From Henriciella aquimarina (GTDB taxonomy: Bacteria; Pseudomonadota; Alphaproteobacteria; Caulobacterales; Hyphomonadaceae), in contig NZ_NCST01000019.1 of assembly GCF_002088975.1 (NCBI RefSeq), positions 62,001-126,000 on the forward strand: DNA of 64,000 nt, written 5' to 3'. Numbering within the stretch: position 1 is the stretch's first letter; each line of letters begins with the position of its first letter. The notes beneath the pieces were generated by a model. The model searched no databases and had not been told where the DNA came from. It saw nothing but the letters and a program-made list of their open reading frames with translations. Below, piece after piece: positions 1 through 10,574 of the stretch. A program made the translations under genes and the position numbers.

Positions 1-54
1 TCTTGAGTGATGCCGGATCACTTATGATTGCGATACTTTTTGCGAGGGAAAAGC

Positions 55-462
55 GTGAAGCTGTATGTGACTGCTCTGTCATCGGTGCTGATTGTCACCG
101 CGGCCTGGGGAGACCCGGCCGGTCTCAAAGATGTGCAACCAATCAACCCACCCGTGCCGTCCTATCCACCGATAGCAGCGCGAATGGGGATCGAGGGGAG
201 GTGCAATAGCTTATTTTCTGTCGACAGATATGGATACACGTTCGGGATACAGGTTTCCTGTTCCCATCCCGTTTTCTGCGATGAGGTCAAACGCGCCATC
301 AGCCAGGTCGAATTCGAGCCGCTGATCAAGGATGGTCGCCCAGAGACTCGCTCGGGGGTGACATATCCAATCGAATTCACGCTGTCTCAACCGGGTGATA
401 ATCCTGAGTGGCAGAGGCAATTCCCGCCGCTTGAGGCCTGCGATCAGGTCGCCGTTTCCTAG
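55..462 (+). CDS. Secreted TonB C-terminal-domain-like protein, 135 aa
   Basis: A GTG start at 55 is preceded by GAGGG at 44-48 with 6-nt spacing, and gives a typical signal peptide (about residues 1-18, hydrophobic, ending near A-W-G-D). An in-frame TTG at 28 has no such site. The mature part resembles a TonB C-terminal domain: a Pro-rich stretch with P-P-V-P-S-Y-P, then a YPP-ARMGIEG-like segment, an F-x-V-D-x-x-G strand and a V-x-x-A-I-S-x-V-x-F-E-P segment. There is no N-terminal anchor or long Pro-rich linker as in true TonB, so it is probably a soluble periplasmic protein. Its four Cys may form disulfides. Its stop shares a CTAG with the stop of the convergent tldD. The role is unknown. 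Confidence 0.72.
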   Translation: MKLYVTALSSVLIVTAAWGDPAGLKDVQPINPPVPSYPPIAARMGIEGRCNSLFSVDRYGYTFGIQVSCSHPVFCDEVKRAISQVEFEPLIKDGRPETRSGVTYPIEFTLSQPGDNPEWQRQFPPLEACDQVAVS

Positions 463-1862
463 CCGGCTCCGCCCACAGTCAGCGAATCGACTTTCAGCGT
501 CGGCTGGCCGACTCCGACCGGCACCGACTGGCCGGCCTTGCCGCAAGTGCCGATGCCGTCATCCATGGCGAAATCATTGCCGATCATCGACACCTTGTTG
601 AGCGCCGTTGGTCCATGACCGATCAGCGTCGCATTCTTCACCGGCGCGACGACCTTGCCGTTCTCGACGAGATAGGCCTCGGTGCACTGGAAGACGAAAT
701 TGCCGGAGGTGATATCGACCTGGCCGCCGCCGAAATCGACCGCCCAGATGCCGCGCTTGATGGATTTCACGATCTCGTCCGGGTCGTCCTTGCCGCCGAG
801 CATGACCGTATTCGTCATCCGCGGCATGACATTGGCGTCATAGGATTCGCGCCGGCCATTGCCGGTCGGGGCCATGCCCATGAGGCGGGCGTTCTGGCGG
901 TCCTGCATATAGCCTTTCAGGATGCCATCCTCGATCAGCACATTGCGCTGGGTCGGCGTGCCTTCATCGTCGAAGGAGAGAGAGCCCCGGCGCGCGTCGA
1001 TGGTGCCGTCATCGATGACGGTCACGCCTTTCGCGGCGACCTGCTCGCCGATGCGGCCAGCATAGACGCTGGTCTGTTTGCGGTTGAAGTCGCCCTCAAG
1101 GCCATGGCCGACAGCCTCGTGCAGCAGCACGGCCGGCCAGCCCGGCCCGAGCACGACCTCCATCTCGCCGGCGGGCGCCGGGATGGATTCGAGATTGATC
1201 TCGGCCTTGCGGATAGCGCGTTCGACAAGCCCTTTCCAGCGGGACGGCTCAATCCATTCATCATAGGCTGCGCGGCCACCCGCGCCGGCACTGGCCGATT
1301 CGCGACGGCCATCCTTCTCCAGCGTCACGGAGACGTTGAGCCTCACCAGCGGGCGGACATCGTGGAAGGCATCGCCGGCCGGGCGCAGCACATCGATCTC
1401 GTCATGGCTACCGGCCAGAGAGACCGAGACCTGCACGACGCGCGGATCTTTCGCGCGGACCCAGGCGTCAATTTCCGAAAGCAACTCCGTCTTCACGCCG
1501 AAACCGGGCGCTTCCGTCGGATCGATCGGCGCATAGAGGCGCCGGTTCACCGGCTGCGGGCTGACATCGAGCTTGCCATGATAGCCGTGCTTGGCCGCAG
1601 ACGCGGTTTCGGCCGCGCGGCGGATAGCATCGATGGTGAGCTCTCCGGCATGGGCATGACCGCTCGCCTCACCGGCAATGACACGCAGGCCGAAGCCCTG
1701 GCTGGTGTCGAAGGCGGCCGATTTCAGCCGGCCATCGTCGAACAGGAACTGTTCCGAACGGGAGCGCTGGACATAGATGTCGCCGTCATCGGCACCATCA
1801 CAGGCCTCCGCCAGGATGGAGGAAGCTTCGCTGCGGTCAAAGGGGAGGTCGGTTTCAAACAT
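459..1862 (-). CDS. tldD: Metalloprotease TldD
   Basis: 467 aa, the usual TldD length. TldD pairs with TldE/PmbA to form a zinc-dependent peptidase that degrades unfolded peptides and matures modified peptides in other bacteria. The zinc-binding HExxxH motif is visible (H248, E249, H253) within a conserved L-L-H-E-A-V-G-H-G segment. A Gly-rich N-terminal region contains Q-G-F-G-L-R, and the conserved C-terminal D-D-G-I-G-T-C-G-K region is present. No pmbA partner lies in the window. The ATG at 1862 fits the family start. It is convergent with the TonB_C-like gene (4-bp overlap) and 45 bp downstream of a TPR gene on the same strand. Confidence 0.95.
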   Translation of the reverse strand: MFETDLPFDRSEASSILAEACDGADDGDIYVQRSRSEQFLFDDGRLKSAAFDTSQGFGLRVIAGEASGHAHAGELTIDAIRRAAETASAAKHGYHGKLDVSPQPVNRRLYAPIDPTEAPGFGVKTELLSEIDAWVRAKDPRVVQVSVSLAGSHDEIDVLRPAGDAFHDVRPLVRLNVSVTLEKDGRRESASAGAGGRAAYDEWIEPSRWKGLVERAIRKAEINLESIPAPAGEMEVVLGPGWPAVLLHEAVGHGLEGDFNRKQTSVYAGRIGEQVAAKGVTVIDDGTIDARRGSLSFDDEGTPTQRNVLIEDGILKGYMQDRQNARLMGMAPTGNGRRESYDANVMPRMTNTVMLGGKDDPDEIVKSIKRGIWAVDFGGGQVDITSGNFVFQCTEAYLVENGKVVAPVKNATLIGHGPTALNKVSMIGNDFAMDDGIGTCGKAGQSVPVGVGQPTLKVDSLTVGGAG

Positions 1863-1907
1863 GAATCGAGAATGGGGCCTCCCGCGAAGGCTTGCAAGGC
1901 GCCACTG

Positions 1908-2459
1908 CTATTGTGACTTCACCGTAAAGCGGGCCAGCTGCTTTTCGGCCAGCGCCCAGTCCGGTTTCAATTCCAGCGCTTTCTGGAAGTCATAATAGGC
2001 CCCCGGAACATCGCCCGTATTCTCGCGCGCGATCGCGCGATTGTAATAAGCCGCGTGAAGCTGAACCGATTGGAGTTCGATCGCTCTGTTGAGCGGGGCG
2101 AGGGCCGAATCGAATTCCTTCATGTAGATATGAGCCGCCCCCTTGTTGAGATAGGCTGCACCAAGTTCCGGCTGGGTCTCGATGGCCTTGTCATAGTCCT
2201 CCAGGGCAGGGGCGTAGTTGCCCTCTCGCATGCGGATAACGCCCCGGTTCACATAGGTGGCGGCGCGATTCTTCCGGTCCATGGTCTCTTCGCGGATTGC
2301 GCGCGTGCAGGTCTGTTCGGCCGTTCTGGCCTGGTAGTTGCCGGTCTTGGCAAGCTCGTAGCATTCCTTGGCCAGGCCGCCGCCAACGACGAAGACCTGG
2401 GCAGCGGCAGATGCGGCTGTAATGGCAGCGACAGCGCCGGTCACGAGGGGTCGATACAT
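1908..2459 (-). CDS. Exported tetratricopeptide-repeat protein, 183 aa
   Basis: Three consecutive 34-residue TPR units span roughly residues 64-167, with the typical A-Y-x-N-R-G / A-x-x-D-Y-x-K-A-I-x-x-x-P pattern. The first ~22 residues (R then an Ala/Val-rich run ending A-A-A-Q) look like a signal peptide, so the protein is probably periplasmic. A GGAG sequence lies 7 nt before the ATG. TPR domains bind proteins; nothing here identifies the partner. It is divergent from the cox operon, with a 120-bp shared promoter region, and upstream of tldD on the same strand. Confidence 0.85.
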   Translation of the reverse strand: MYRPLVTGAVAAITAASAAAQVFVVGGGLAKECYELAKTGNYQARTAEQTCTRAIREETMDRKNRAATYVNRGVIRMREGNYAPALEDYDKAIETQPELGAAYLNKGAAHIYMKEFDSALAPLNRAIELQSVQLHAAYYNRAIARENTGDVPGAYYDFQKALELKPDWALAEKQLARFTVKSQ

Positions 2460-2505
2460 AGGGGTTCTCCACTTTGTGGTATGATCGTGATGATAGTCGG
2501 TTTAA

Positions 2506-2521
2506 TTGTTCATGCGAACAA
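2506..2521. promoter_or_regulatory. Dyad TTGTTC-N4-GAACAA in the cox operon promoter region
   Basis: Perfect 6-bp inverted repeat with a 4-nt centre, located in the 120-bp gap between the divergent TPR gene and coxB, about 60 bp before the coxB start. It could be an operator for either gene. I cannot name a regulator. The GTTC/GAAC core is not the GTTC-N7-GTTC form known for alphaproteobacterial LexA. Confidence 0.35.
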
Positions 2522-2579
2522 GCTGCGACAAATTTGATAACACTGAGCGCTTGGGTGGACGGGGGGTGAGAGTGTAGTT

Positions 2580-5269
<2,690 letters not shown>

Positions 5270-5298
5270 GGGACGCTGAACCGGGAAATTTCAGGGGG

Positions 5299-5332
5299 CG
5301 GCCCTTTGCGTGACTGACGCAGAGGGCCGTTT
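5299..5332 (+). terminator. Strong intra-operon hairpin between coxA and ctaB
   Basis: Arms 5299-5311 and 5317-5329 pair over 13 positions, with a single T-G wobble (5306/5322) and a 5-nt loop, directly followed by TTT. It lies 30 bp after the coxA stop and 25 bp before ctaB. It may be a partial terminator or an mRNA 3'-end stabiliser separating the abundant structural-subunit message from the assembly genes. Confidence 0.7.
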
Positions 5333-5356
5333 CCGCTCCAAACCGCAGGATTGAGC

Positions 5357-6325
5357 ATGTCTTCGACAGACGCCTTCGACTTCAACCAGATGGAAACGCG
5401 GCCTGCCACGGCCGGGGATTATGTGCAGCTGATGAAGCCGCGCATCATGATGCTGGTTGTGTTCACGGCGCTGGCAGGGCTCGTCGCCGCCCAAAGCGTC
5501 TCTGATGTGGCGATCAATCCGGTGATGGCCGCGATTGCGACGCTCGCCGTCGCGCTGGGCTCCGGCGCGGCCGGGGCCATTAATATGTGGTACGATGCCG
5601 ACATCGATGCCGTGATGAAGCGCACATCGACCCGGCCGATCCCGTCCGGCGCTGTCCCGCGTGACGAAGCCCTCGCCATGGGGCTGATCATGTCCGGGGT
5701 TTCGGTGCTGCTGATGTGGCTGGCCTCGAACGCGCTGGCCGCAGGCCTGCTTGCCTTGTCGATCGCCTATTATGGCTGGTTCTACACCATGCTGCTCAAG
5801 CGCCGCACGCCGCAGAACATTGTGGTTGGCGGCGCAGCCGGGGCGTTCCCGCCAGTTATCGGCTGGGCCGCCGTGACAGGCAGCGCGCCGCTGGACGCAT
5901 GGCTGCTCTTTGCCATCATCTTCTTCTGGACCCCGCCGCACTTCTGGGCGCTCTCGCTGCTCGCCCACAAGGAATACGCAAAGGCAAAGGTCCCGATGCT
6001 GCCGGTCACGCATGGCGCGGCCGCAACCCGGAACCAGATTTTCGCCTATACGATCTTCCTCGCGCCGCTGGGCGTTCTGCCGGCGCTGACCGGGCTTGGC
6101 GGCCTTGTCTATGCGATTGTCTCTGCCGCGCTTGGTGCCGCTTTCCTGATGCTCGCTTGGCGGGTGTGGAAGAGCGATGCCGGTGATGCGGGGGCTGAGC
6201 CTGAAAGCCTGAAACGCGCCAAGGTGATGTTCGGCTTTTCGATCTTCTATCTGTTCGCGCTCTTCGCGGCGCTCATCGTCGAACATGGCTTCGGCGCCTA
6301 TCTCGCAATTCCGGGGGTGGCATGA
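5357..6325 (+). CDS. ctaB: Protoheme IX farnesyltransferase (heme O synthase)
   Basis: 322 aa. UbiA-superfamily membrane enzyme that adds a farnesyl group to protoheme to give heme O, the precursor of heme A (finished by ctaA at 49781). The first Asp-rich prenyl-diphosphate motif is N-M-W-Y-D-A-D-I-D followed by K-R-T-x-x-R-P. About 8-9 membrane segments are visible. I prefer the ATG at 5357, with GCAGGA 6 nt upstream, over the in-frame TTG at 5351. Its stop overlaps the next gene by 4 bp. Confidence 0.96.
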   Translation: MSSTDAFDFNQMETRPATAGDYVQLMKPRIMMLVVFTALAGLVAAQSVSDVAINPVMAAIATLAVALGSGAAGAINMWYDADIDAVMKRTSTRPIPSGAVPRDEALAMGLIMSGVSVLLMWLASNALAAGLLALSIAYYGWFYTMLLKRRTPQNIVVGGAAGAFPPVIGWAAVTGSAPLDAWLLFAIIFFWTPPHFWALSLLAHKEYAKAKVPMLPVTHGAAATRNQIFAYTIFLAPLGVLPALTGLGGLVYAIVSAALGAAFLMLAWRVWKSDAGDAGAEPESLKRAKVMFGFSIFYLFALFAALIVEHGFGAYLAIPGVA

Positions 6326-6579
6326 CCGAGGACGAGCGTCCGACGCCGGTGAAACTCGATGCGCAAGCCCGCAAGGCGCAGAAGCGGCGCAATCTGTGGC
6401 TGGCGCTCGCCCTTTTCGCTTTTGTCTTCCTGGTCGGGATAACCACTGCTATACGCCTTGGCGATGCCGACCTCGGCTCTGATGGCGGGCTCTACTGGCG
6501 CAACGATCCGCAGAGCGACAGCCAGCCCATGCCTGAGCTACCCTCGGATCAGGAAAGTCCGGAAGGAGAGGCGTCATGA
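6322..6579 (+). CDS. Small single-pass membrane protein of the cox operon (CoxF-like)
   Basis: 85 aa. A basic N-terminus (K-A-Q-K-R-R) precedes one transmembrane helix at about residues 24-43, then a short acidic, Pro-rich C-terminus. It overlaps ctaB and ctaG by 4 bp on each side (ATGA junctions), so it is translationally coupled within the oxidase assembly set. Alphaproteobacterial cox operons often carry a poorly conserved small membrane ORF at this place, sometimes named coxF. Assignment is by position rather than sequence. A role in oxidase assembly is inferred. Confidence 0.75.
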   Translation: MTEDERPTPVKLDAQARKAQKRRNLWLALALFAFVFLVGITTAIRLGDADLGSDGGLYWRNDPQSDSQPMPELPSDQESPEGEAS

Positions 6580-7124
6580 ACAACCGCACGCTTGCCCTCG
6601 GCTTTGGTGCTGTCTGCCTTGGCATGCTTGGTCTCGCCTTTGCCTCCAAGCCGCTCTACGACACCTTTTGCCGGGTGACAGGCTTTGGTGGCACGACGCA
6701 AATTGCCGAAGCCGCCCCGCAAGACATCATCGACCGGAAGATCAATGTCCGGTTCGATTCGAACGTCATTGATGCGCCGGTGAAGTTCCGCCCGCTGCAG
6801 AGATCGCTGGACTTGAGCCTCGGCGAGCATGGCCTGGCCTTCTATGAGGTGACGAATACGTCCGACAGGGACATCAGCCTCATGGCCTCCTACAATGTCA
6901 CGCCGCACAAGGCCGGGCTCTATTTCAACAAGCTTGAGTGCTTCTGCTTCACCGAACGGGTCGTGAAGGCGGGGACAACCAAGAAGCTTCCGGTCGTGTT
7001 TTTCATCGGTCCGGAAATGGATCAGGAGCGCAATATGGCGGATGTCCGGACCATCACGCTCTCCTATACTTTCTACCAAACGGACAGTTTCGAGGGTGCG
7101 GCGAATTCAGCCGCGCTCAATTGA
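6576..7124 (+). CDS. ctaG: Cytochrome c oxidase copper chaperone CtaG/Cox11
   Basis: 182 aa. Inserts copper into the CuB site of subunit I. It has one N-terminal membrane anchor (about residues 5-25) ending in K-P-L-Y-D-T-F-C, then a periplasmic immunoglobulin-like domain. The copper-binding C-F-C-F motif is present in N-K-L-E-C-F-C-F-T-E, as is the conserved K-L-P-V-V-F-F-I-G-P segment. The length is normal. It overlaps the upstream small gene by 4 bp, with 70 bp before coxC. Confidence 0.96.
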   Translation: MNNRTLALGFGAVCLGMLGLAFASKPLYDTFCRVTGFGGTTQIAEAAPQDIIDRKINVRFDSNVIDAPVKFRPLQRSLDLSLGEHGLAFYEVTNTSDRDISLMASYNVTPHKAGLYFNKLECFCFTERVVKAGTTKKLPVVFFIGPEMDQERNMADVRTITLSYTFYQTDSFEGAANSAALN

Positions 7125-7128
7125 ACGG

Positions 7129-7157
7129 TTGCGACTCTTATAGCGCGCAGGCTACAA
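7129..7157 (+). promoter_or_regulatory. Possible sigma70-type promoter before coxC
   Basis: TTGCGA (7129-7134) and CTACAA (7152-7157) are separated by 17 bp in the 70-bp ctaG-coxC gap. The match to consensus is moderate (the -10 especially), so this is only a candidate for separate expression of coxC. Confidence 0.25.
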
Positions 7158-7194
7158 GGCGCCGAAACTGGGAACATTCGAGGGATTCAGGGCT

Positions 7195-8070
7195 ATGGCT
7201 CATGATGAAGTAAAACACGATTATCACCTTGTGAATCCGTCGCCATGGCCGCTGCTCGGGTCGATGGGGATGATCGTCCTGGCGCTCGGCGCCGTTACCT
7301 TTATGAAAGGCCTCTTCGGCATGCCGGCCGGCACGTGGTGGCTGCTGGCGCTTGGTCTGGCCAGCATCATCTACGTCATGTTCGGTTGGTGGCGCGAAGT
7401 CATCAAGGAAGGCGGCGCGGGCGATCATACGCCGGTCGTCGAGATCGGCCTGCGTTACGGCATGATCCTGTTCATCGCCTCGGAAGTCATGTTCTTCGTG
7501 GCATGGTTCTGGAGCTTCTTCGAATTCGCAATCTTCCATGGCGCGCGCGTCGGCGAGTCCTTTGATGTGGCGAGCCCGCTTTACAGCGAAGCGCTTCAGG
7601 CCGTTGGCGGGCAGTGGCCGCCGGAAGGCGTAACGGTCTTCGATCCGTTCCACCTGCCGCTCATGAACACGCTGATCCTGCTGCTTTCGGGCACGACGAT
7701 CACCGCATCGCACCATGCCCTGCAGCACGATAATCGCCGCACCGCCATCAGCATGCTGGCCATCACGATTGTCCTGGGTCTTTGCTTCACCGGCCTTCAG
7801 GCTGTCGAATACATGGAAGCCGGCTTCAGCTATAGCGGCACGATCTACGGTTCGGCCTTCTTCATGGCGACCGGGTTCCACGGCGCACACGTTGTCATCG
7901 GGACGATCTTCCTGACGGTCTGCCTTGTCCGCCTGCTCAGCGGCGGCATGTCTGCCAAGAAGCATCTCGGCTTCGAATTTGCGGCCTGGTACTGGCACTT
8001 CGTGGACATTGTCTGGCTGTTCCTGTTCGCCTTCGTCTACGTGATCCCGTACCTCGTCCTCGGACACTAA
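7195..8070 (+). CDS. coxC: Cytochrome c oxidase subunit III
   Basis: 291 aa with seven membrane helices. The conserved L-R-Y-G-M-I-L-F-I-A-S-E-V-M-F-F segment and the later A-W-Y-W-H-F-V-D-I-V-W-L-F-L-F motif near the C-terminus are diagnostic. Subunit III stabilises the catalytic core and lipid sites. The short N-terminus H-D-E-V-K-H-D-Y-H is typical of alphaproteobacterial CoxC. It is followed after 9 bp by the DUF983 gene. Confidence 0.97.
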   Translation: MAHDEVKHDYHLVNPSPWPLLGSMGMIVLALGAVTFMKGLFGMPAGTWWLLALGLASIIYVMFGWWREVIKEGGAGDHTPVVEIGLRYGMILFIASEVMFFVAWFWSFFEFAIFHGARVGESFDVASPLYSEALQAVGGQWPPEGVTVFDPFHLPLMNTLILLLSGTTITASHHALQHDNRRTAISMLAITIVLGLCFTGLQAVEYMEAGFSYSGTIYGSAFFMATGFHGAHVVIGTIFLTVCLVRLLSGGMSAKKHLGFEFAAWYWHFVDIVWLFLFAFVYVIPYLVLGH

Positions 8071-8079
8071 AGGGCTGAC

Positions 8080-8460
8080 GTGACGCGGACTGTCTCTCCC
8101 ATCAAGGCCGGGCTCGGTTGCAAGTGCCCGGCATGCGGGGAGGGGCCTGTCTTCAAATCCTATCTTGGTCTGGCGCCGCGCTGCACAGCGTGCGGCGCCG
8201 ACTTCTCCCAGGCCGATGCCGGCGACGGCCCGGCCTTTTTTGTCATGTTCATTCTCGGCATCCTGATCATGCCGCCGGTCCTCCTGGTGCAGGCGCTCTT
8301 CGCGCCGCCTTTCTGGGTTCATCTCATTCTCTGGACGCCGGTCATCATCGTTCTGGCGATGATGCTCCTGCGCCCCTTCAAGTCGCTCATGTTCGCGCTT
8401 CAATGGAAGAACAGGGCGGAAGAGGCCAAATGGGCCGGGGATGATGGAGACGGACAATGA
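8080..8460 (+). CDS. DUF983 family membrane protein
   Basis: 126 aa, GTG start. The N-terminal zinc-ribbon-like part has two CxxC pairs (K-C-P-A-C-G and R-C-T-A-C-G), followed by D-A-G-D-G-P-A and two membrane helices (about residues 50-74 and 79-99). DUF983 genes commonly sit in alphaproteobacterial cox operons between coxC and surf1, as here, suggesting a role in oxidase biogenesis. The exact function is not established. It overlaps surf1 by 4 bp. Confidence 0.9.
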   Translation: MTRTVSPIKAGLGCKCPACGEGPVFKSYLGLAPRCTACGADFSQADAGDGPAFFVMFILGILIMPPVLLVQALFAPPFWVHLILWTPVIIVLAMMLLRPFKSLMFALQWKNRAEEAKWAGDDGDGQ

Positions 8461-9146
8461 GCTTTCGGCCGCTGCCAGTGCTCACCGTGCTGGCCCTTGT
8501 GAGCCTGGCGATCCTGATTTGGCTCGGAAACTGGCAGTATGGCCGCTACGAGGACAAGCTCACCCGTGAGCCGGCCGAGGCAGCAGCTTTCGAGACCGTG
8601 CGGATCGATGTCGACGAAGACAATCCCGGCATGGCCCAGCAGGTCTATGGCATCATCGACGGCGAGGCGATCTGGCGGCGTTATGTCCCCGGGCGTATCG
8701 ATGGAGAAGGGCCGGTCGTGCTGGCCCTCTGGGATGCCGTTGCGGGCACCGAGCCCGAACCGCTCGCCATCTCACAGACATCCGACTTCGAGCCGACCGC
8801 GAATGTGTTCGAGCGTCCGGCCAGCCACAGCAGCTTTGCGGGCAAGGACCACCCGGAAGAGGATAAGTGGTACGAATTCAATCCGCAGGCGATGCTGGCC
8901 AATCTCGGCTATGACGATGCCGGCATGACGGTGGTCGAGCCGGACACGATAACCATCCGGCTCGGCAGTGATCTCTCGCGCGCCCGGCAGGCCGAAAACC
9001 CCTATGCCAGCCCGAAACTTCGCGACCCTTTGCCGCCCGCGCGTCATTTGGGCTACGCATTGACCTGGTGGGGCTTGGCAGCGGCCCTGATTGGCGTGTA
9101 CCTCGCCTATCATCATTCAAAAGGCCGGTTGCGGTTCAGGGAATAG
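8457..9146 (+). CDS. SURF1 family oxidase assembly protein
   Basis: 229 aa. It has two membrane helices, one at the N-terminus (P-V-L-T-V-L-A-L-V-S-L-A-I-L-I) and one near the C-terminus (about 200-220), flanking a periplasmic domain. This is the SURF1 architecture. The family helps deliver heme A to subunit I. The conserved L-G-N-W-Q motif (W-L-G-N-W-Q-Y-G-R) after the first helix and the H-L-x-Y-A-x-x-W-W-G-L motif at the second are present. It is coupled to DUF983, and thrC follows 4 bp after its stop. Confidence 0.93.
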   Translation: MSFRPLPVLTVLALVSLAILIWLGNWQYGRYEDKLTREPAEAAAFETVRIDVDEDNPGMAQQVYGIIDGEAIWRRYVPGRIDGEGPVVLALWDAVAGTEPEPLAISQTSDFEPTANVFERPASHSSFAGKDHPEEDKWYEFNPQAMLANLGYDDAGMTVVEPDTITIRLGSDLSRARQAENPYASPKLRDPLPPARHLGYALTWWGLAAALIGVYLAYHHSKGRLRFRE

Positions 9147-9150
9147 GTGC

Positions 9151-10533
9151 ATGAAATTCATTTCGACGCGTGGACAGGCTGAGCCTGTAGGGTTTGTTGA
9201 TGCCTGTCTTTCGGGCCTGGCGCCTGATGGCGGGCTCTATGTGCCGGAAGCGTGGCCACGCATTGAACCGGCCCAGGCCAATGAATCCTATGTCGATATC
9301 GCGACCCGGGTCGTCGCCGCGTTCGCAGGCGACGAACTTGAGGAAGAGACGATTCGCGGCATCTGCACGCGGGCCTATTCCAACTTTGCGCACCAGTCCG
9401 TGACGCCTCTGCTGCAGACCGGGCCGAACGCTTTCATGATGGAGCTTCATCACGGCCCGACGCTGGCCTTCAAGGATGTCGCGATGCAGTTCATCGCACA
9501 ATTCTTCGATCATGCCCTGGCTGAGCGTGGCCAGCGGATGAGCGTCACCTGTGCCACCTCGGGCGACACGGGCGGGGCGGCAGCGGCCGCCTTTGCCGGG
9601 GCCGAGCATGTCGACCTCTTCATTCTCCATCCGTTCGAACGGGTCTCACCGGTCCAACGCCTGTTCATGACCACAACCGGCGCGGCGAATGTCCACAACA
9701 TTGCGCTCGATGACGATTTCGACGCCTGCCAGTCCATCGTGAAGGAATTGTTCGCCGACCGGGACTTTGTGGCGGCCACGAGCCTGTCGGGTGTGAATTC
9801 GATCAACTGGGCGCGGATTGCCGCGCAGGCGGTCTATTATGCCAGCGCCCAGGCGGCGCTCGGCGCCGGCCGGCCACTGCGATTCGTTGTGCCGAGCGGC
9901 AATATGGGCGATGCGCTGGCCGGCTATGTCGCCGCGCGCTGCGGCCTGCTGGCCGGGTTTGAAAGTGTTTGTGCCGTCAATGAAAACGACACGCTGCGGG
10001 TGCTCTTCGAAGAAGGGCGGATGGTGCGGGCCAGTGCCGTCGCCACGCCGAGCCCGGCCATGGATATTTCCGTGCCGAGCAATTTCGAGCGGCTGGCCTT
10101 TGAAGTCTCCGGGCGCGACCCGGATCTCGTGCGTCAGCTCTATCAGCAATTTGCGCAGAGCGGCGACGTCACCCTGCCGGAACGGATGGCTGGTCCGCTG
10201 GGCTGTAGCGGCCTGTCGGCCCGGTCGGTCTCCAGTGCCGAAACCCATCGCGAGATGGCCCGCATGCTGGAAGAGACCGGATGGCTTGTCTGCCCGCACA
10301 CTGCGGTCGGCACGCGGGTCGCGCGCGATCTCGAGCCGAGCGAGGCCGTGACCGTGACGCTGGCGACCGCGCATGCCGCGAAGTTCCCCGAGACGGTTCT
10401 GGAAGCCACGGGGCGCGAGGCGCCGCTGCCTGTGCGGGTTGAGAACATTGCATCGAAGACGGAAGTGTTCGAACGATTGTCTCCTGACGCAGCCACCGTG
10501 CGGGACTATATTCTGCAGCATCAACGCGCCTGA
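9151..10533 (+). CDS. thrC: Threonine synthase
   Basis: 460 aa. PLP enzyme converting O-phosphohomoserine to threonine. The PLP lysine is K108 in the H-G-P-T-L-A-F-K-D segment. S-G-D-T-G-G and the phosphate-binding P-S-G-N-M-G-D segment follow. The N-terminus (Y/F-I-S-T-R-G) is typical of the long, non-plant type. The ATG at 9151, four bases after the surf1 stop, gives the family start; an in-frame upstream ATG at 9091 lies inside surf1. The placement at the end of the cox operon is a familiar alphaproteobacterial arrangement. Confidence 0.96.
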   Translation: MKFISTRGQAEPVGFVDACLSGLAPDGGLYVPEAWPRIEPAQANESYVDIATRVVAAFAGDELEEETIRGICTRAYSNFAHQSVTPLLQTGPNAFMMELHHGPTLAFKDVAMQFIAQFFDHALAERGQRMSVTCATSGDTGGAAAAAFAGAEHVDLFILHPFERVSPVQRLFMTTTGAANVHNIALDDDFDACQSIVKELFADRDFVAATSLSGVNSINWARIAAQAVYYASAQAALGAGRPLRFVVPSGNMGDALAGYVAARCGLLAGFESVCAVNENDTLRVLFEEGRMVRASAVATPSPAMDISVPSNFERLAFEVSGRDPDLVRQLYQQFAQSGDVTLPERMAGPLGCSGLSARSVSSAETHREMARMLEETGWLVCPHTAVGTRVARDLEPSEAVTVTLATAHAAKFPETVLEATGREAPLPVRVENIASKTEVFERLSPDAATVRDYILQHQRA

Positions 10534-10574
10534 TCTTCTCGCCAGAAGGGCCGGGACGCGGTAGAGGTCGTCTG

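Noticed and set aside
615-1916. 433-aa open frame antisense to tldD
   Set aside because: Mirror of a certain gene, with no recognisable motif and repetitive D/A/G-rich sequence.
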